Shown one piece after another: positions 51,371 through 60,881 of a stretch of 64,000 nt of DNA (positions within the stretch are counted from its first letter, which is position 1; every line of letters starts with the position of its first letter). Position numbers and translations under genes: made by a program. Below the pieces are notes generated by a model. It made no database searches. It saw only the letters and a list, made by a program, of their open reading frames with translations, and had not been told where the DNA came from. Source of the DNA: Nitrospinota bacterium (GTDB lineage: Bacteria; Nitrospinota; Nitrospinia; Nitrospinales; VA-1); assembly GCA_027619975.1 (NCBI GenBank), contig JAQCGX010000003.1:1-64000 (forward strand), read 5' to 3'.

Positions 51371-51948
51371 TCCTGATGATCGACAACTACGACTCGTTTA
51401 CCTATAACCTCGTGCAATACCTGGGAGAACTGGGGGCGGATATCAGGGTGCATCGCAACGATGAAATCACCCTGGAGCAGATCGAAGCTCTGCAACCGGA
51501 AAGAATTGTTGTATCCCCAGGGCCGTGTACTCCCGAGCAGGCGGGGGTGTCTGTTGATGTAATCCGTCGCTTTGCGGGTAAGATTCCCATTCTAGGTGTG
51601 TGCCTAGGGCATCAGTCCGTGGGCGTGGCCTTTGGAGGGGAAGTGATAAAAGCCGGTCGGTTGATGCATGGAAAAACGTCGATGATTCAGCATGACGGTA
51701 AAAATCTTTTTGAAAACCTCGCTAATCCTTTCCAGGCCACCCGTTACCACTCACTGGTTTTGAATCGAAAAAATCTTCCGGACTGCTTTGAGATTACCGC
51801 CGAAAGCGAAGATAAAGAAATTATGGGAATCCGGCACAAGGAATTGTTTGTGGAGGGAATTCAGTTTCACCCGGAATCTATTTTGACCACCTGCGGCAAG
51901 GAATTGCTGGGAAACTTCCTTCGCATGCAGTTCACCAGCCGCGCATGA
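51367..51948 (+). CDS. trpG: anthranilate synthase component II, glutamine amidotransferase
   Basis: 193 residues of class I glutamine amidotransferase. It releases ammonia from glutamine for TrpE. The oxyanion and nucleophile region is [15 protein letters not shown] (cysteine near 79), and the catalytic His-Glu pair is in QFHPESILT. In bacteria with one copy it may also serve p-aminobenzoate synthase (PabA role). It overlaps trpE and trpD by four bases each, so translation of the three is coupled. Confidence 0.96.
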   Translation: MILMIDNYDSFTYNLVQYLGELGADIRVHRNDEITLEQIEALQPERIVVSPGPCTPEQAGVSVDVIRRFAGKIPILGVCLGHQSVGVAFGGEVIKAGRLMHGKTSMIQHDGKNLFENLANPFQATRYHSLVLNRKNLPDCFEITAESEDKEIMGIRHKELFVEGIQFHPESILTTCGKELLGNFLRMQFTSRA

Positions 51949-52961
51949 AAATTCGGGAAGCCTTGCATCGGGTGGTAGATGGTGAAGATCTGACTGAAGA
52001 AAAAATGATCTCCGTGATGGAGCAGATCATGAATGGGGATGCCGGCGATTTGCAATTAGGCGCGTTCATAACCGCTCTCAGAATGAAGGGCGAAAGTTTG
52101 AACGAAATTACCGGCGCGGCCCGCGTCATGCGCAAGAAAGCCGAATCGCTGAACGTTGCATCCACGAACATTGTTGATACCTGCGGGACGGGAGGCGATG
52201 GTGGCAATACATTCAATATTTCCACTGCTGCGGCCTTGGTCGTCGCCGGGGCGGGAATCACCGTGGCCAAGCACGGCAATCGGGCGGTCTCCAGCCGGTC
52301 CGGCAGTGCGGATGTTTTAAAATCCCTGGGAGTCAATATCGAAGCGGATAAAACGGTGGTCGAAAAATGCCTGGAACAAGTGGGCATTGGCTTTCTGTTC
52401 GCCCCGCTCATGCATGGGGCCATGAAGCATGCCGCCGGAATCAGGAAGGAACTGGGGTTCAGAACGATCTTCAACTTGTTAGGACCACTGACCAACCCCG
52501 CTCATGCCCATGCTCAAGTGGTTGGGGTGTTCAGCCCCAAATGGGTTGTTCCCATCGCTCAGGTATTGAAGAACCTGGGATGCCGACATGCCTTGGTGGT
52601 GCACGGTGACGATGGACTCGATGAAATCACCTTGATGGATAGAACCAGTGTTTGCGAGCTGTCGAATGGCAGTATTCGAGAATACACCATCAGCCCGGAG
52701 GATTTCGGTCTGGATCGTTGTTCCCCGGATAAAGTTCAAGGGGGATCGCCCGAAGAAAATGCGGCCATCATCAGGACTGTGCTGGATGGAACTGTTGGTC
52801 CCAAAATGGACATCGTTCTATTAAATGCTGCCGCGGCCATTTACGCCGGGGGGAAAGCGGATTCCTTAAAAGAGGGTCTGGAAATTGCTCGGAAGTCCAT
52901 TTTGTCTGGCGCCGCCCGTCAAAAACTTGATGACCTCATAAGAGTCAGCAACTCCAATTGA
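51945..52961 (+). CDS. trpD: anthranilate phosphoribosyltransferase
   Basis: Joins anthranilate with PRPP. It has 338 residues. The glycine-rich PRPP loop is [17 protein letters not shown] (about 78-95). [21 protein letters not shown] and the second motif [14 protein letters not shown] are intact, as is the DDGLDEIT metal region. It starts in the 4-bp overlap with trpG and is followed by trpC after 29 bp. Confidence 0.97.
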   Translation: MKIREALHRVVDGEDLTEEKMISVMEQIMNGDAGDLQLGAFITALRMKGESLNEITGAARVMRKKAESLNVASTNIVDTCGTGGDGGNTFNISTAAALVVAGAGITVAKHGNRAVSSRSGSADVLKSLGVNIEADKTVVEKCLEQVGIGFLFAPLMHGAMKHAAGIRKELGFRTIFNLLGPLTNPAHAHAQVVGVFSPKWVVPIAQVLKNLGCRHALVVHGDDGLDEITLMDRTSVCELSNGSIREYTISPEDFGLDRCSPDKVQGGSPEENAAIIRTVLDGTVGPKMDIVLLNAAAAIYAGGKADSLKEGLEIARKSILSGAARQKLDDLIRVSNSN

Positions 52962-52990
52962 TCGGGAAACAAAGAAAGCGCATTTAAAAT

Positions 52991-53803
52991 ATGACCACCG
53001 TGCTCGATAAAATTTTTGCCCATAAAAAAGAGGAACTCGATAGTACCAAGCGCAAGTTTCCTCTCTCGGAAATCAGGGGTAAGATAGGAGAACAACAGGC
53101 TCTCAAAGATGTTGGGCAGGCTTTGGGAGGGGGGGCATCGACAAGAATCATTGCCGAGATAAAAAAAAAGACGCCGTTCAAGGGGGAGTTGCGACCCAAT
53201 TGTGACGGGTTGGAAATAGCCCGGACCTACGCTGAAAACGGGGCCGCCGCGATTTCTGTTCTCACCGAATCCAACTACTTCGGCGGCAGTATTGAATTTT
53301 TGAAACAAGTCCGGGCGGAGGTTGATATCCCATTACTGCGCAAGGATTTCATATTTGACGAGTATCAGATTTACGAGGCTCGAGCTTTTGGAGCCGATTT
53401 TTTTCTCCTGATTGCTACCTGGCTGGATAAAAATCATCTTCAGGATTTATTGCAATTGGGAAAAGAATTGGGAATGCCCACTTTGGTAGAGACTCATTGT
53501 GAGAAGGATATGGAAAAAGCCTTTGCCGCTGGAAGTCATCTGCTGGGAATCAACAACAGGGATCTGAAAACCGGAAAAACCGATCTGGGGATCTCGCATC
53601 GTTTGCTAAAAATGGCAACGGCGGTGCCGGAGACTGTTCTGGTATGCGAAAGTGGTATTCACACGTCCCAGGAAATTCAGGCATTGCAAAAACTGGGGGC
53701 GCACGCCTTTTTGATCGGGGAAAGTTTGATAAAGGCGGATAATATTGCGGAAAAATTATCCGAACTGGTGGGAGAGAAACAGCAAGAGAAGGGGGAAGAA
53801 TGA
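52991..53803 (+). CDS. trpC: indole-3-glycerol phosphate synthase
   Basis: 270 residues of TIM barrel. Catalytic motifs are IAEIKKKTPFKGEL (catalytic lysine), LRKDFIFDEYQIYEARAFGAD, GINNRDLKTGKTDL and CESGIHTSQEI, and phosphate binding is in AFLIGESLIK. It is a stand-alone trpC, not fused to trpF. A 302-bp gap separates it from trpF, longer than any other gap in the operon. Confidence 0.97.
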   Translation: MTTVLDKIFAHKKEELDSTKRKFPLSEIRGKIGEQQALKDVGQALGGGASTRIIAEIKKKTPFKGELRPNCDGLEIARTYAENGAAAISVLTESNYFGGSIEFLKQVRAEVDIPLLRKDFIFDEYQIYEARAFGADFFLLIATWLDKNHLQDLLQLGKELGMPTLVETHCEKDMEKAFAAGSHLLGINNRDLKTGKTDLGISHRLLKMATAVPETVLVCESGIHTSQEIQALQKLGAHAFLIGESLIKADNIAEKLSELVGEKQQEKGEE

Positions 53804-53862
53804 TGGGGTGAAATGCTGGAGTGATGTTCCCTTAATTTGTTTGCGAGAGTATCAGTGATAAA

Positions 53863-54071
53863 TTAGGAACTGAAAAGGCCTTTGGCTTCCAGAGCGAGGG
53901 CGGTTTCCTTGATGATTTCTCGGGCCATTTCTTCATTAGTGTTCATGAAAAACCCCCTCCCTCCTGAGCCGCAACTCGCATCTTGGAAATTTTGAGCCCG
54001 ATTTCTAACCAGTCAATGAGGAGCCCTTTGGTCCTGACGGTGACCTGGTAGTGTTTCCATTTTACTGAATG
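53863..54071 (-). pseudogene. two overlapping small reading frames, probably a gene remnant
   Basis: On the strand opposite to trp, a 42-codon open frame without a start codon (54071-53943; WKHYQVTVRTKGLLIDWLEI and KISKMRVAAQEGGGF) ends in an ATGA overlap. The overlap joins a 27-codon frame (53946-53863; MNTNEEMAREIIKETALALE then AKGLFSS). The latter has a very purine-rich GGAGGGAGGGGG before its ATG. The residue composition looks protein-like and the ATGA coupling is typical of real genes. The missing start suggests decay. It fills most of the trpC-trpF gap. Confidence 0.35.
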
Positions 54072-54105
54072 TCATGCGTCATAGGACACTAACAATTGTA
54101 AAAAA

Positions 54106-54735
54106 ATGAATAGCCATTTGCCTGTTGTAAAAATAAAAATCTGCGGCATGACCTGCATCGAAGATACCCTGTTGGCTGTTGAAGGCGGAGCTGATGCTGT
54201 GGGGTTTATATTTTACAAGAAAAGTCCTCGCTATGTTTCCGAGAAACTGGTGAAAAGCATCATTTCCAAACTGCCCCCGTTTGTAGAGACGGTAGGAGTT
54301 TTTGTTGATGAATCGGAGGATCGCATCAACCGCATCGTGGATTCCTGTAAATTGGATGCGGTGCAGTTGCATGGCGATGAGTCACCGGCTTTCTGCAATA
54401 AAATAAACAGGAAAGTGATCAAAGCAGTCCGTGTCAAGGGTCTGGATTCTTTTATTGACTTACCTTCTTACAAAGTCAGTGCGTTTTTACTGGATACCTA
54501 CTCTGAGGGGCAGCAGGGAGGGACGGGTCAGGTATTTGATTGGGGGCTCGTGAATGAAGGGAAAAAATACGGTCCGGTGATTCTTGCCGGGGGTTTGGAC
54601 CCTGCCAATGTGACGCATGCGATTCAGAAGGCAAAACCCTATGGGGTGGACGTTTGCTCGGGAGTTGAGAAAACTCCGGGAGTCAAAAGTCCGGTAAAAT
54701 TGAGAGCATTTATAAAAACCGTAAAAGGTTGGTGA
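54106..54735 (+). CDS. trpF: phosphoribosylanthranilate isomerase
   Basis: 209 residues of TIM barrel. The N-terminal KIKICGMTCIEDTLLAVEGGAD carries the catalytic cysteine. The catalytic aspartate lies in FLLDTYSEGQQGGTG, and phosphate binding is in LAGGLDPANV and VDVCSGVEKTPGVKS. It comes between trpC and trpB in the operon. The ATG at 54106 lacks a strong ribosome-binding site. Confidence 0.96.
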   Translation: MNSHLPVVKIKICGMTCIEDTLLAVEGGADAVGFIFYKKSPRYVSEKLVKSIISKLPPFVETVGVFVDESEDRINRIVDSCKLDAVQLHGDESPAFCNKINRKVIKAVRVKGLDSFIDLPSYKVSAFLLDTYSEGQQGGTGQVFDWGLVNEGKKYGPVILAGGLDPANVTHAIQKAKPYGVDVCSGVEKTPGVKSPVKLRAFIKTVKGW

Positions 54736-54752
54736 ATTAAATTAAGGAACGA

Positions 54753-55967
54753 ATGATGGAACAATCAATGAAGCAAACCCTGTTACCGGATGCGCGGGGC
54801 CATTTTGGAGTTTTCGGCGGCAAGTATGTGATCGAGACGCTGATGCCTGCCTTGAAAGAACTGGAAAAGGTTTTCACGTCTGCCTGGAGCGATCCTGCTT
54901 TTCAAAAAGAATTAAAATTTTACTTGCGGCAGTATGTGGGTCGTCCCACGCCTTTGTATTACGCGGAAAATCTGACTCGGCGTTTGGGAGGGGCAAAAAT
55001 TTATTTGAAGCGGGAGGATCTCACCCATACCGGCGCACACAAGATCAACAATACCATTGGCAGTGCTCTTCTCGCAGTCAGGATGGGCAAGAAACGCGTG
55101 ATCGCGGAAACGGGTGCGGGACAACATGGCGTGGCAACAGCTACCGCAGCTGCGCTTTTCGGTTTGGAGTGCGATGTTTTTATGGGCGAGGAGGACATGA
55201 AACGTCAGGCGTTGAATGTTTTCCGTATGCGGTTGCTCGGCGCCAACGTGATTCCGGTATCCACTGGGACGCGCACCCTGAAAGACGCCACCAGCGAAGC
55301 CATCCGCAATTGGATCACCACCGTTGAAAGCACGCATTACATCATCGGCTCCGTTGTGGGTCCGCACCCGTATCCAATGATCGTTCGCGATTTTCAGAAA
55401 ATCATCGGCGAGGAAGTCACGGGGCAGATCATGGAAGTTGAAAAGAGACTGCCGGATGTTTGCGTTGCCTGTGTGGGCGGTGGCAGTAATTCAATGGGAC
55501 TGTTCTATCCCTTTATTGAGCATGAGCAGATAAAATTGATTGGGGTGGAAGCGGCAGGGCTGGGGGTCGATACCGATAAACACGGAGCCACATTGAGTCT
55601 TGGAAAACCCGGTGTTCTGCACGGAATGATGAGCTACCTTTTGTACAACGATGACGGGCAGATTCAGGAAGCACACTCCATATCGGCGGGGCTCGATTAT
55701 CCTGGAGTCGGGTGCGAACACAGTCACCTGCACGAAACGGGAAGAGCGCAATACGTTTCGATTACCGATGCAGAGGCTTTGGAAGGCTTTCAAATGCTCT
55801 CCAGAGTGGAGGGAATCATCCCGGCGCTGGAATCGGCGCATGCGATCGCCCACGTCACCAAGCTGGCTCCACAAATGAAAAAAAATGAAGTTATCGTCGT
55901 GTGTCTTTCAGGCCGAGGGGATAAAGATGTGAATCAGGTCGCCGAGAGAATGGGAGTTCAATTGTGA
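54753..55967 (+). CDS. trpB: tryptophan synthase beta chain
   Basis: 404 residues. Condenses indole and serine using PLP. The PLP lysine is in [13 protein letters not shown] (about 95). [18 protein letters not shown] is the active-site glutamate and glycine block, and [12 protein letters not shown] binds the cofactor phosphate. VGVEAAGLG matches the TrpB1 type that pairs with TrpA. It overlaps trpA by four bases (GTGA). Confidence 0.98.
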   Translation: MMEQSMKQTLLPDARGHFGVFGGKYVIETLMPALKELEKVFTSAWSDPAFQKELKFYLRQYVGRPTPLYYAENLTRRLGGAKIYLKREDLTHTGAHKINNTIGSALLAVRMGKKRVIAETGAGQHGVATATAAALFGLECDVFMGEEDMKRQALNVFRMRLLGANVIPVSTGTRTLKDATSEAIRNWITTVESTHYIIGSVVGPHPYPMIVRDFQKIIGEEVTGQIMEVEKRLPDVCVACVGGGSNSMGLFYPFIEHEQIKLIGVEAAGLGVDTDKHGATLSLGKPGVLHGMMSYLLYNDDGQIQEAHSISAGLDYPGVGCEHSHLHETGRAQYVSITDAEALEGFQMLSRVEGIIPALESAHAIAHVTKLAPQMKKNEVIVVCLSGRGDKDVNQVAERMGVQL

Positions 55968-56761
55968 GCCGAATCGAAAATTGTTTTAAAAAGTTGCAGG
56001 AGAAAAAACAAAAAGCCCTGGTGGCGTTCATCACAGCAGGCGACCCGGACTTGCAGACTACCGGACATATTTTCTCTCTGCTGGAAAAAAACGGAGCCGA
56101 TATCATTGAACTCGGCGTTCCATTTTCCGATCCACTGGCGGATGGACCTGTCATTCAGGCATCGGCCCTTCGTGCTCTAAATAGCGGTACCAACCTGAAG
56201 AAAATTATCCATCTGGTCGTTGACATTCGCAATAATTCCCAGCTCCCCATTGTTTTGATGACCAGCTACAACCCGGTTTTCGTTTATGGACAAAAACAAT
56301 TTATAGACGATGCCATTAAAGCCGGGGTGGACGGGGTGATCATTCCCGACCTTCCTACCGAAGAAGCGGAAGAGTTTCAGGCAATCGCCGATCCCAAAGG
56401 ATTGGACGTGATTTTTCTTGTGGCTCCCACCAGTACGAAGGATCGGGTCGAAATGATCGCCAGGAGAAGTCGAGGGTTCATCTATTATATTTCCCTGACC
56501 GGGACGACGGGAGTGAAATCGACGGTTGCTGAGAATCTTCAGCCCAAGGTTCAGGCCATTAAAAATGTCGCTGAAATTCCGGTATTGGTCGGATTCGGTA
56601 TTTCCGGACCCGAGCAGGCCAAAGAAGCGTCGGCAGTTTCTGATGGTGTGATCGTCGGGAGCGCCATTGTTCGGTTGATCGCAGAGAATAGCGACCCTGC
56701 AGAACGGGATGCTAAAATCAGCCAACTAGTTTCCAGTGTGAAGCAGGCAATTTCCTCCTAG
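55964..56761 (+). CDS. trpA: tryptophan synthase alpha chain
   Basis: 265 residues. Cleaves indole-3-glycerol phosphate. The catalytic glutamate is in [19 protein letters not shown] (about 50) and the catalytic aspartate is in [17 protein letters not shown] (about 60 in the enteric protein). GTTGVKS and [11 protein letters not shown] bind phosphate. It starts at GTG 55964, overlapping the trpB stop. It is the last trp gene; a glycosyltransferase gene follows after 16 bp. Confidence 0.97.
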   Translation: MSRIENCFKKLQEKKQKALVAFITAGDPDLQTTGHIFSLLEKNGADIIELGVPFSDPLADGPVIQASALRALNSGTNLKKIIHLVVDIRNNSQLPIVLMTSYNPVFVYGQKQFIDDAIKAGVDGVIIPDLPTEEAEEFQAIADPKGLDVIFLVAPTSTKDRVEMIARRSRGFIYYISLTGTTGVKSTVAENLQPKVQAIKNVAEIPVLVGFGISGPEQAKEASAVSDGVIVGSAIVRLIAENSDPAERDAKISQLVSSVKQAISS

Positions 56762-56777
56762 CCTGTGGAATGGATGC

Positions 56778-57461
56778 ATGAAACCACGCGTATCGGTCAT
56801 CATTCCCGCATTCAACGAAGAGTCTTCTATCGGCTTGGTCTTAAGCGCTCTTCCCAAAGAAATCCTTCACGAAATCATCGTAGTCGATAATGGTTCCACC
56901 GATGCAACCGCTCGTGTTGCCCGTGAGTCCGGTGCGCGGGTGGTCGAAGAAAAACGCAAAGGCTACGGGTCGGCTTGTCTCAAGGGTATCGAAGAATTAA
57001 ATCAACCCGATATTGTGGTTTTTCTCGATGGGGATTTTAGCGATTTCCCCGAAGAGATCACCCGGTTGGTGGAACCCATCGCCTCAGGGCAAATGGATTT
57101 TGTTCTGGGGAGCCGCATGATTCTTGCCGAAAGCCGCGCGGCTCTTCTGCCTCAAGCTCGGTATGGAAACTGGCTGGCAGTATTTTTGATGCGGTTGTTT
57201 TTTGGTGTCCGATACACTGACCTCGGGCCATTTCGGGCCATCCGCTATGAATCCCTGAAAAAAATCGGCATGCAGGACACCAATTTCGGCTGGACGGTAG
57301 AAATGCAAATCAAGGCGGTTCAACAAAAATTGAGAACCTTGGAAATCCCGGTACATTATCGGGAAAGGGTGGGGGTGTCGAAAATCACCGGAACGGTTTC
57401 TGGAACGTTTAAGGCCGGAACGAAAATAATTTATACCATTTTCAAATATCTGATAACCTAG
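56778..57461 (+). CDS. family 2 glycosyltransferase (dolichyl-phosphate-type)
   Basis: 227 residues of GT-A fold. The nucleotide-binding start is VSVIIPAFNEESSIGLVLSAL; IIVVDNGSTDATARVARESGA and the metal-binding DGDFSDFPEEI follow. A later TDLGPFRAIRYESLKKIGM and an aromatic FGWTVEMQIKA segment resemble polyprenyl-phosphate glucosyl- or mannosyltransferases. There is no membrane helix. The sugar and acceptor are unknown. It lies 16 bp after trpA and may read through from the trp operon. Confidence 0.88.
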   Translation: MKPRVSVIIPAFNEESSIGLVLSALPKEILHEIIVVDNGSTDATARVARESGARVVEEKRKGYGSACLKGIEELNQPDIVVFLDGDFSDFPEEITRLVEPIASGQMDFVLGSRMILAESRAALLPQARYGNWLAVFLMRLFFGVRYTDLGPFRAIRYESLKKIGMQDTNFGWTVEMQIKAVQQKLRTLEIPVHYRERVGVSKITGTVSGTFKAGTKIIYTIFKYLIT

Positions 57462-57514
57462 AAATTCATATTATTCCCATTGCCGGGTCGGTCATGCGTG
57501 ACTCCGTTTATACA

Positions 57515-58297
57515 ATGAAGAAAATCGTTGCGGTATTATTCTGGTTACAGATTTTTACAGGTTTTGTCCCCCCATCCGGGGCAGTTGAAAACCTGCAGGC
57601 GGTGGTGCAAAAGCGGCTGGGCGAAGGTGGGGAAGTGTTGGATTTGAGCCGGGTGGTCATTGGTGAAAAAGGAGCCAGGGAACTTGCCAAGATGAAGGAA
57701 CTGGCTTCTGTCACCACTCTCATGTTGCAAGGCAATAAGATAAAGTACCGGGGGCTGAAAGCTCTGGCAAACTCCCCGCATTTGGAAAACCTGAAACATC
57801 TCGATCTCTGGGGGAATCTGATCGGCGACCTCGGGATAAAGGCTCTGGCGGAATCTCCTTATCTAAAAAACCTTGAATCTTTAAAGTTATGGAAAAATGA
57901 AATCGGCGATGAGGCGTTTGAAATTGTCGGGCGGTCGAAAAATTTTCTGAAGATCAAAACGCTACTGCTGAATGATAACCTGATCACAACCAGCGGCGCC
58001 GTCGCTTTGGCGGCTGTAACAACTTTACCGCAGTTGGAAACGCTTAATTTGTTCCGCAATGAATTGGGAGATGACGGTGCGATTGCGATTGCCAATTCTA
58101 AAAACTTTCCCAACCTTAAGGCCTTATATATAGGGCAAAATAATATCACGGATGCAGGGGCCGGGGCCTTATTGGAAGCGGTATCCTTCCCGAAATTGAA
58201 AATACTTGACCTGATCATGAACCCTCTTTCAGAAAATATTTACATCAAGGCTTATAAAATGAGTAAGGAAAGAGATGTTCAGGTAATTCTCCGATGA
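57515..58297 (+). CDS. secreted leucine-rich-repeat protein (RI-like)
   Basis: About 260 residues. I chose ATG 57515 because a typical signal peptide (MKKIVAVLFWLQIFTGFVPP, cleavage near SGA) begins there. The mature part is RI-type LRRs of 24-25 residues, for example LMLQGNKIKYRGLKALANSP, LDLWGNLIGDLGIKALAESP and LNLFRNELGDDGAIAIANSK. The same consensus is used by the non-secreted LRR protein at 45722, so they share an ancestor. It is probably a periplasmic protein-binding solenoid of unknown partner. Confidence 0.83.
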   Translation: MKKIVAVLFWLQIFTGFVPPSGAVENLQAVVQKRLGEGGEVLDLSRVVIGEKGARELAKMKELASVTTLMLQGNKIKYRGLKALANSPHLENLKHLDLWGNLIGDLGIKALAESPYLKNLESLKLWKNEIGDEAFEIVGRSKNFLKIKTLLLNDNLITTSGAVALAAVTTLPQLETLNLFRNELGDDGAIAIANSKNFPNLKALYIGQNNITDAGAGALLEAVSFPKLKILDLIMNPLSENIYIKAYKMSKERDVQVILR

Positions 58298-58320
58298 ATG
58301 GACTCTATTAAAGGATCAAC

Positions 58321-59628
58321 ATGACTGTTACCGAAATAACTGTAAGAGCCAAAGCCGCCGCACTCAAGCTGACCCACCTCTCCACAGTCGAGAAAAATTC
58401 AGCCCTGGAAAAAATGGCTCAGGCGTTGGAGGCCAATAGCTCAGTTATTCTGGAAGCGAACCGTAAGGACCTGGAATTTGCCAAACAGGAGAACATCCCC
58501 GGTCCGTTGTTTGCGCGCCTTGTTTTGGATGAGGCAAAAGTGAAAAGTATGGCCAGGGGCATCCGCAGTGTCTGCCAACTTCCCGACCCTGTTGGGTTGG
58601 ATAAAAGCGTGATGGAAATGGATAAGGGGTTGGTATTACATCAGGTGACCTGTCCCATTGGTGTCATCGGGGCTATTTTTGAATCGCGTCCCGATGCGGT
58701 CCCGCAAATTGCCTCATTGTGCTTGAAGTCTGGAAATGCAGTGATTCTAAAAGGCGGTAGTGAAGCGCAACACACCAACAAGGTCATCGTTTCCCTTTTA
58801 GCGGATGCCATTGCCGAGGTTCCTGGAGTTCCAAAAACCGCGATCCAGATGATAGAGACCAGGGCTGAAGTTGCGGAGATGCTCAATGAGGACAAATACA
58901 TCAACCTGATCGTTCCCAGAGGAAGCAATGCCTTTGTCCGCTATATTCAGGAAAATACCAAGATTCCCGTTCTCGGGCATTCGGGAGGAATCTGTCACGG
59001 CTATATAGACCAAAGTGCGGATATCGAAATGGCGGTGCGAGTGGTCCTGGATTCAAAACTTCAATATCCGGCGGCCTGCAACGCTATGGAGAATTTATTG
59101 ATTCATCAGGATGTCGCCAAGAAAGTATTGCCCGTTTTGGTGGAAAAATTCCAGGAACAGAAAGTGGAACTGGTAGGCTGTGAAAAAATTTGTCAATTGG
59201 CCCCGGAGATAAAAAGAGCTGATGATAGTGAATGGGACACCGAATACAACGACCTGAAACTGGCCCTGAAAATAGTTGCCGATATTGATGAGGCGATTGA
59301 GTTTATCAATGCTCATGGTTCCGGTCATACGGATACGATTCTCACGGAAGATCCTTTAAGAGCGGAAATGTTTATGAATGACGTGGATTCCGCCAGTGTC
59401 TTGTGGAATGCTTCCACCCGTTTTGCCGATGGTTTCCGTTACGGCCTTGGGGCTGAAATTGGGATCAGCACCAACAAAACCCATGCCCGAGGTCCGGTAG
59501 GTCTGGAAGGTTTGATCATTTATAAATACAAACTCTTCGGCAAAGGTCAGACGGTTGGGGACTATTCTGGAGAAGGAGCCAGAGAATTCACTCACCGGCC
59601 GTTAGCTCAGGGTAAAGGCCACTCCTAA
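58321..59628 (+). CDS. proA: gamma-glutamyl phosphate reductase
   Basis: Second step of proline synthesis: reduces gamma-glutamyl phosphate to the semialdehyde with NADPH. It has 435 residues. The catalytic cysteine is in QYPAACNAMENLLIH (about 258). The NADP-binding region contains PIGVIGAIFESRPDAVPQIA and AVILKGGSEAQHTN. NASTRFADGFRYGLGAEIGIST is conserved. The kinase partner proB is not in the window, and no other proline gene is adjacent. Confidence 0.97.
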   Translation: MTVTEITVRAKAAALKLTHLSTVEKNSALEKMAQALEANSSVILEANRKDLEFAKQENIPGPLFARLVLDEAKVKSMARGIRSVCQLPDPVGLDKSVMEMDKGLVLHQVTCPIGVIGAIFESRPDAVPQIASLCLKSGNAVILKGGSEAQHTNKVIVSLLADAIAEVPGVPKTAIQMIETRAEVAEMLNEDKYINLIVPRGSNAFVRYIQENTKIPVLGHSGGICHGYIDQSADIEMAVRVVLDSKLQYPAACNAMENLLIHQDVAKKVLPVLVEKFQEQKVELVGCEKICQLAPEIKRADDSEWDTEYNDLKLALKIVADIDEAIEFINAHGSGHTDTILTEDPLRAEMFMNDVDSASVLWNASTRFADGFRYGLGAEIGISTNKTHARGPVGLEGLIIYKYKLFGKGQTVGDYSGEGAREFTHRPLAQGKGHS

Positions 59629-59650
59629 CCTCATTAACCCGGAAAAACCA

Positions 59651-60457
59651 TTGTCGGCTTCATCTCCAAGCACCAAAAACTGGATCATCTTTTTTCTGCT
59701 TCTGACAGGAACTCTTTTCACTACCTATCTGGCAGGTGGGTTTCTATTTTCAATTTTTCTTATTCTCATCCTGGGAACGCATGAATTTGGTCATTATTGG
59801 GCCAGCAGAAAAAATGATGTCAAAGCGACACTTCCTTTTTTCATTCCCGCACCGCCCATGTTTATTGCCGGGACTTTTGGAGCGTTTATTCAAATAAAAG
59901 AACTGATTCCGAACCGGCGGGTGTTGATGGAAATAGGAGCCGCTGGCCCTATTGCCGGATTCATCGTTGCGGTTCCGACGTTGATCCTGGGGCTTTTTCT
60001 CTCCGAGACCACACAAGCGGAAACCATTCACGGATTAACCTTCGGAAGTTCAATTCTTCTTATTGTTCTTTCCAAGATGATACTGGGAGTGACGCCGCTT
60101 TCGACGGAAATCAATATCCACTTCCATCCCATTGCCTTTGCCGGTTGGATCGGACTTCTTGTCACTGCCTTGAATCTATTGCCGATAGGTCAACTTGATG
60201 GCGGTCACATCCTTTACTCACTGTCCAACAGAAGGTATGGGGTGCTCTCCAAAGCATTTTTTGCTTTGCTGTTTCCTCTGGGGTACTTTTGGCCGGGATG
60301 GTTGTTTTGGGCCGTGATGATCCTTCTGATGGGATTCAAACCCGCACCTCTGATCAATGATTCCGTAATTCCCGACAGGAAACACCGAATCATAGGTTAT
60401 ATTTCCATAATTATTTTCCTCCTGACCTTTATCCCTGTTCCTTTTTCCGTGATTTAG
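59651..60457 (+). CDS. M50 family site-2-type metalloprotease
   Basis: 268 residues, multi-spanning. The zinc motif HEFGH (GTHEFGHYWASR, about 46-50) and the third ligand in LLPIGQLDGGHILYS (about 180) define a site-2 protease core. No PDZ domain is seen between them, so it resembles the compact plant/cyanobacterial EGY-like group (with KATLPFFIPAPP and GTFGAFIQIKE). It would cleave membrane-embedded substrates such as anti-sigma factors. It starts at TTG 59651; no ATG lies near. A small AAAACAA/TTGTTTT dyad follows the stop. Confidence 0.88.
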   Translation: MSASSPSTKNWIIFFLLLTGTLFTTYLAGGFLFSIFLILILGTHEFGHYWASRKNDVKATLPFFIPAPPMFIAGTFGAFIQIKELIPNRRVLMEIGAAGPIAGFIVAVPTLILGLFLSETTQAETIHGLTFGSSILLIVLSKMILGVTPLSTEINIHFHPIAFAGWIGLLVTALNLLPIGQLDGGHILYSLSNRRYGVLSKAFFALLFPLGYFWPGWLFWAVMILLMGFKPAPLINDSVIPDRKHRIIGYISIIIFLLTFIPVPFSVI

Positions 60458-60687
60458 AGTGATAAGTACAATAAAACAAATAGTTATGTTGTTTTAGGGG
60501 CAAAATTTGCTCAATTTTGGTTCCCCCAGCAGGGGTATTTTCCCGCTCACATAACCTACTGTTTTATAAGGTTATATGGGGCTCTCCGGTGAAGGCGTTG
60601 TTTTGGGTTTTTATGCAAGTTATTGTAAATAAAAGGGTTGAAAATTTACAACCACCCAAAACCCGCCTGAGTTTTCCTATAATTGTA

Positions 60688-60716
60688 TTGACAGGGTATG
60701 GGTCATATGATAAATT
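60688..60716 (+). promoter_or_regulatory. extended -10 sigma70 promoter of a putative small RNA
   Basis: A consensus TTGACA (60688-60693), a 17-base spacer and TAAATT (60711-60716), with the TGA just before the -10 forming an extended -10 TGn. The expected start is near 60723, directly before the structured sequence. The part of the 424-bp gap before it (60458-60687) holds only a small dyad and no gene. Confidence 0.65.
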
Positions 60717-60722
60717 TTTCTT

Positions 60723-60834
60723 ATCCCTAAGGGGTGCTGAACTTCTGTCCAAAAATATTTGGGCATTTCCTTTAAGAGAACGATCTTGGTTGCCATCAAG
60801 GTTTCTTTGGGGGTTCAGCGCCCCTTTCTTTTTA
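60723..60834 (+). ncRNA. putative structured small RNA or attenuator
   Basis: AAGGGGTGCTGAAC (60729-60742) pairs with GTTCAGCGCCCCTT (60813-60826) with one mismatch. It closes a domain that holds a hairpin GTCCAAA-AATA-TTTGGGC and a second arm with CTTGG-TTGCCA-TCAAG capped on AAGAGAAC/GTTTCTTT. A T-rich tail (TTTCTTTTT) follows the closing stem. The promoter is immediately upstream. It is either an independent RNA of about 110 bases or a leader that ends before the secreted-protein gene 48 bases later. It does not match SRP RNA, tmRNA, RNase P or a T-box that I know. Confidence 0.55.
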
Positions 60835-60881
60835 GTTTCCCAAAAAATTACTTCCTCTAAAAGTTCACTAAAGGTCGTCTT

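Noticed and set aside
60723-60834. Structured RNA as SRP RNA, 6S RNA or T-box leader
   Set aside because: The conserved SRP tetraloop region, the length and long open bubble of 6S RNA, and the T-box TGGNACC sequence are all absent.
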